Shown piece by piece: positions 5,067 to 5,345 of a stretch of DNA of 5,345 nt. Each line of letters starts with the position of its first letter. Position 1 is the first letter of the stretch. The notes under the pieces were generated by a model. The model did no database searches and was not told the origin of the DNA. It saw only the letters and a program-made list of their open reading frames with translations. Location: positions 1 through 5,345 of the forward strand of contig JAUWNO010000178.1 of the NCBI GenBank assembly GCA_030612605.1, read 5' to 3'. The translations under genes were made by a program, and so were the position numbers. This DNA is from Armatimonadota bacterium (GTDB lineage: Bacteria; Cloacimonadota; Cloacimonadia; Cloacimonadales; TCS61).

Positions 5067-5229
5067 AGGAGAATTAGCCGCTAAAAACGTTAAGGTGCAC
5101 GAAGGAAAAGGTTCAGCAGAAAAAATCCTGAAAAAGTCTCTTTCAGACGTTCTTGCGTTTGACTCTTTCTGGGTTTGGAAAGCGGAAAACAACTATGAAA
5201 GAAACCTTGAAATGGCTAAACCAAGATGA
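5067..5229 (+). pseudogene. Short start-less reading frame, possible gene remnant
   Basis: Directly after the dehydrogenase stop there is AGGAGA (5067-5072), a good ribosome binding site, followed by an open frame to TGA at 5227-5229. Its translation includes AAKNVKVHEGKGSAEKILKK and SDVLAFDSFWVWKAENNYER, which looks protein-like. No ATG, GTG or TTG lies at the right distance: the codon after the site is in a GAATTAGCCGCT context. The first in-frame alternative start is GTG at 5095, without its own binding site, giving about 44 residues. It may be a small gene whose start codon was lost or miscalled by a sequencing error, or a non-coding stretch. I recognise no family. Confidence 0.25.
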
Positions 5230-5253
5230 ATCTTTGACAGAAGCCTTTTCAAG

Positions 5254-5320
5254 GTTAATTTGGAGTAAAATATCCGTGATATTTTAAAAAAGCAATAACA
5301 TGGTTATTGCACTCCATAAC
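5254..5320. ncRNA. Candidate three-way-junction structured element at window end
   Basis: Nested perfect inverted repeats are seen. GTTA 5254-5257 pairs with TAAC 5317-5320. After a 3-base bulge TGGAGT 5261-5266 pairs with ACTCCA 5311-5316. Inside are two 8-bp hairpins with 3-base loops: 5267-5274/5278-5285 and 5292-5299/5303-5310, joined by an A6 linker. All pairs are Watson-Crick, so the strand cannot be told. TTGACA at 5234-5239 upstream is a possible -35. The window ends at 5345, so partner sequences further on may be missing. It could be a leader or riboswitch of the next gene or a small repeat element. Confidence 0.38.
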
Positions 5321-5345
5321 AGTCGGTGAAAGTCAGTGGCAAAAA

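Noticed and set aside
5254..5345. Cobalamin riboswitch, suggested by TCGGTGAAAGTC at 5323-5334
   Set aside because: The conserved GGGAA before it and the matching CCGA after it are missing, and no B12-box is visible; the window ends too soon to be sure.

Overview
The window is AT-rich DNA with gene-dense, mostly co-directional (+ strand) coding. It fits a low-GC anaerobic bacterium of the Cloacimonadota type or a similar candidate phylum. That placement is inferred from gene style and base composition only, because there is no rRNA or marker gene here. Coding regions carry Shine-Dalgarno sites (GAGGAG, GGAG, AGGAGG, GGGAGA), so the lineage uses normal SD initiation.

Layout: (1) 137-1477 encodes a two-domain protein, an N-terminal ATP-cone joined to a uridine-kinase-like P-loop kinase. 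(2) 1478-1966 is a long non-coding stretch. It holds a strongly foldable element (about 1601-1762, + strand) that ends in a T7 tract, and then a promoter with an inverted-repeat operator in front of the next gene. (3) 1967-3635 was probably once a two-gene operon: an ArsR-family repressor of SdpR type and the membrane protein SdpI, which is its usual partner. Between them now sits a REP-associated tyrosine transposase (RAYT) flanked by five short palindromic units, and these units supply the last 14 codons and the stop of the regulator gene. (4) A strong intrinsic terminator (3662-3698) closes this block. (5) 3747-5066 encodes a Lys9-type saccharopine dehydrogenase (glutamate-forming). (6) The last 279 bases hold a short reading frame with no recognisable start codon, then a compact inverted-repeat cluster that can fold as a three-way junction and runs towards the window edge.

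How the parts work together: the regulator/SdpI pair is the only clear functional module. The RAYT and its palindromes look like an intact or recent insertion into it. The five palindromic units share the rule GTAWC, 7-bp stem, 3-nt loop (mostly TCC), 7-bp stem, with compensatory changes in the stems. This suggests that the GTAWC tetra/pentanucleotide plus hairpin is the substrate of this transposase, as GTAG plus hairpin is in enterobacterial REP/RAYT systems. The most interesting candidates for new biology are this palindrome family, the repeat-recoded repressor C-terminus, and the unassigned structured RNA upstream of the operon.
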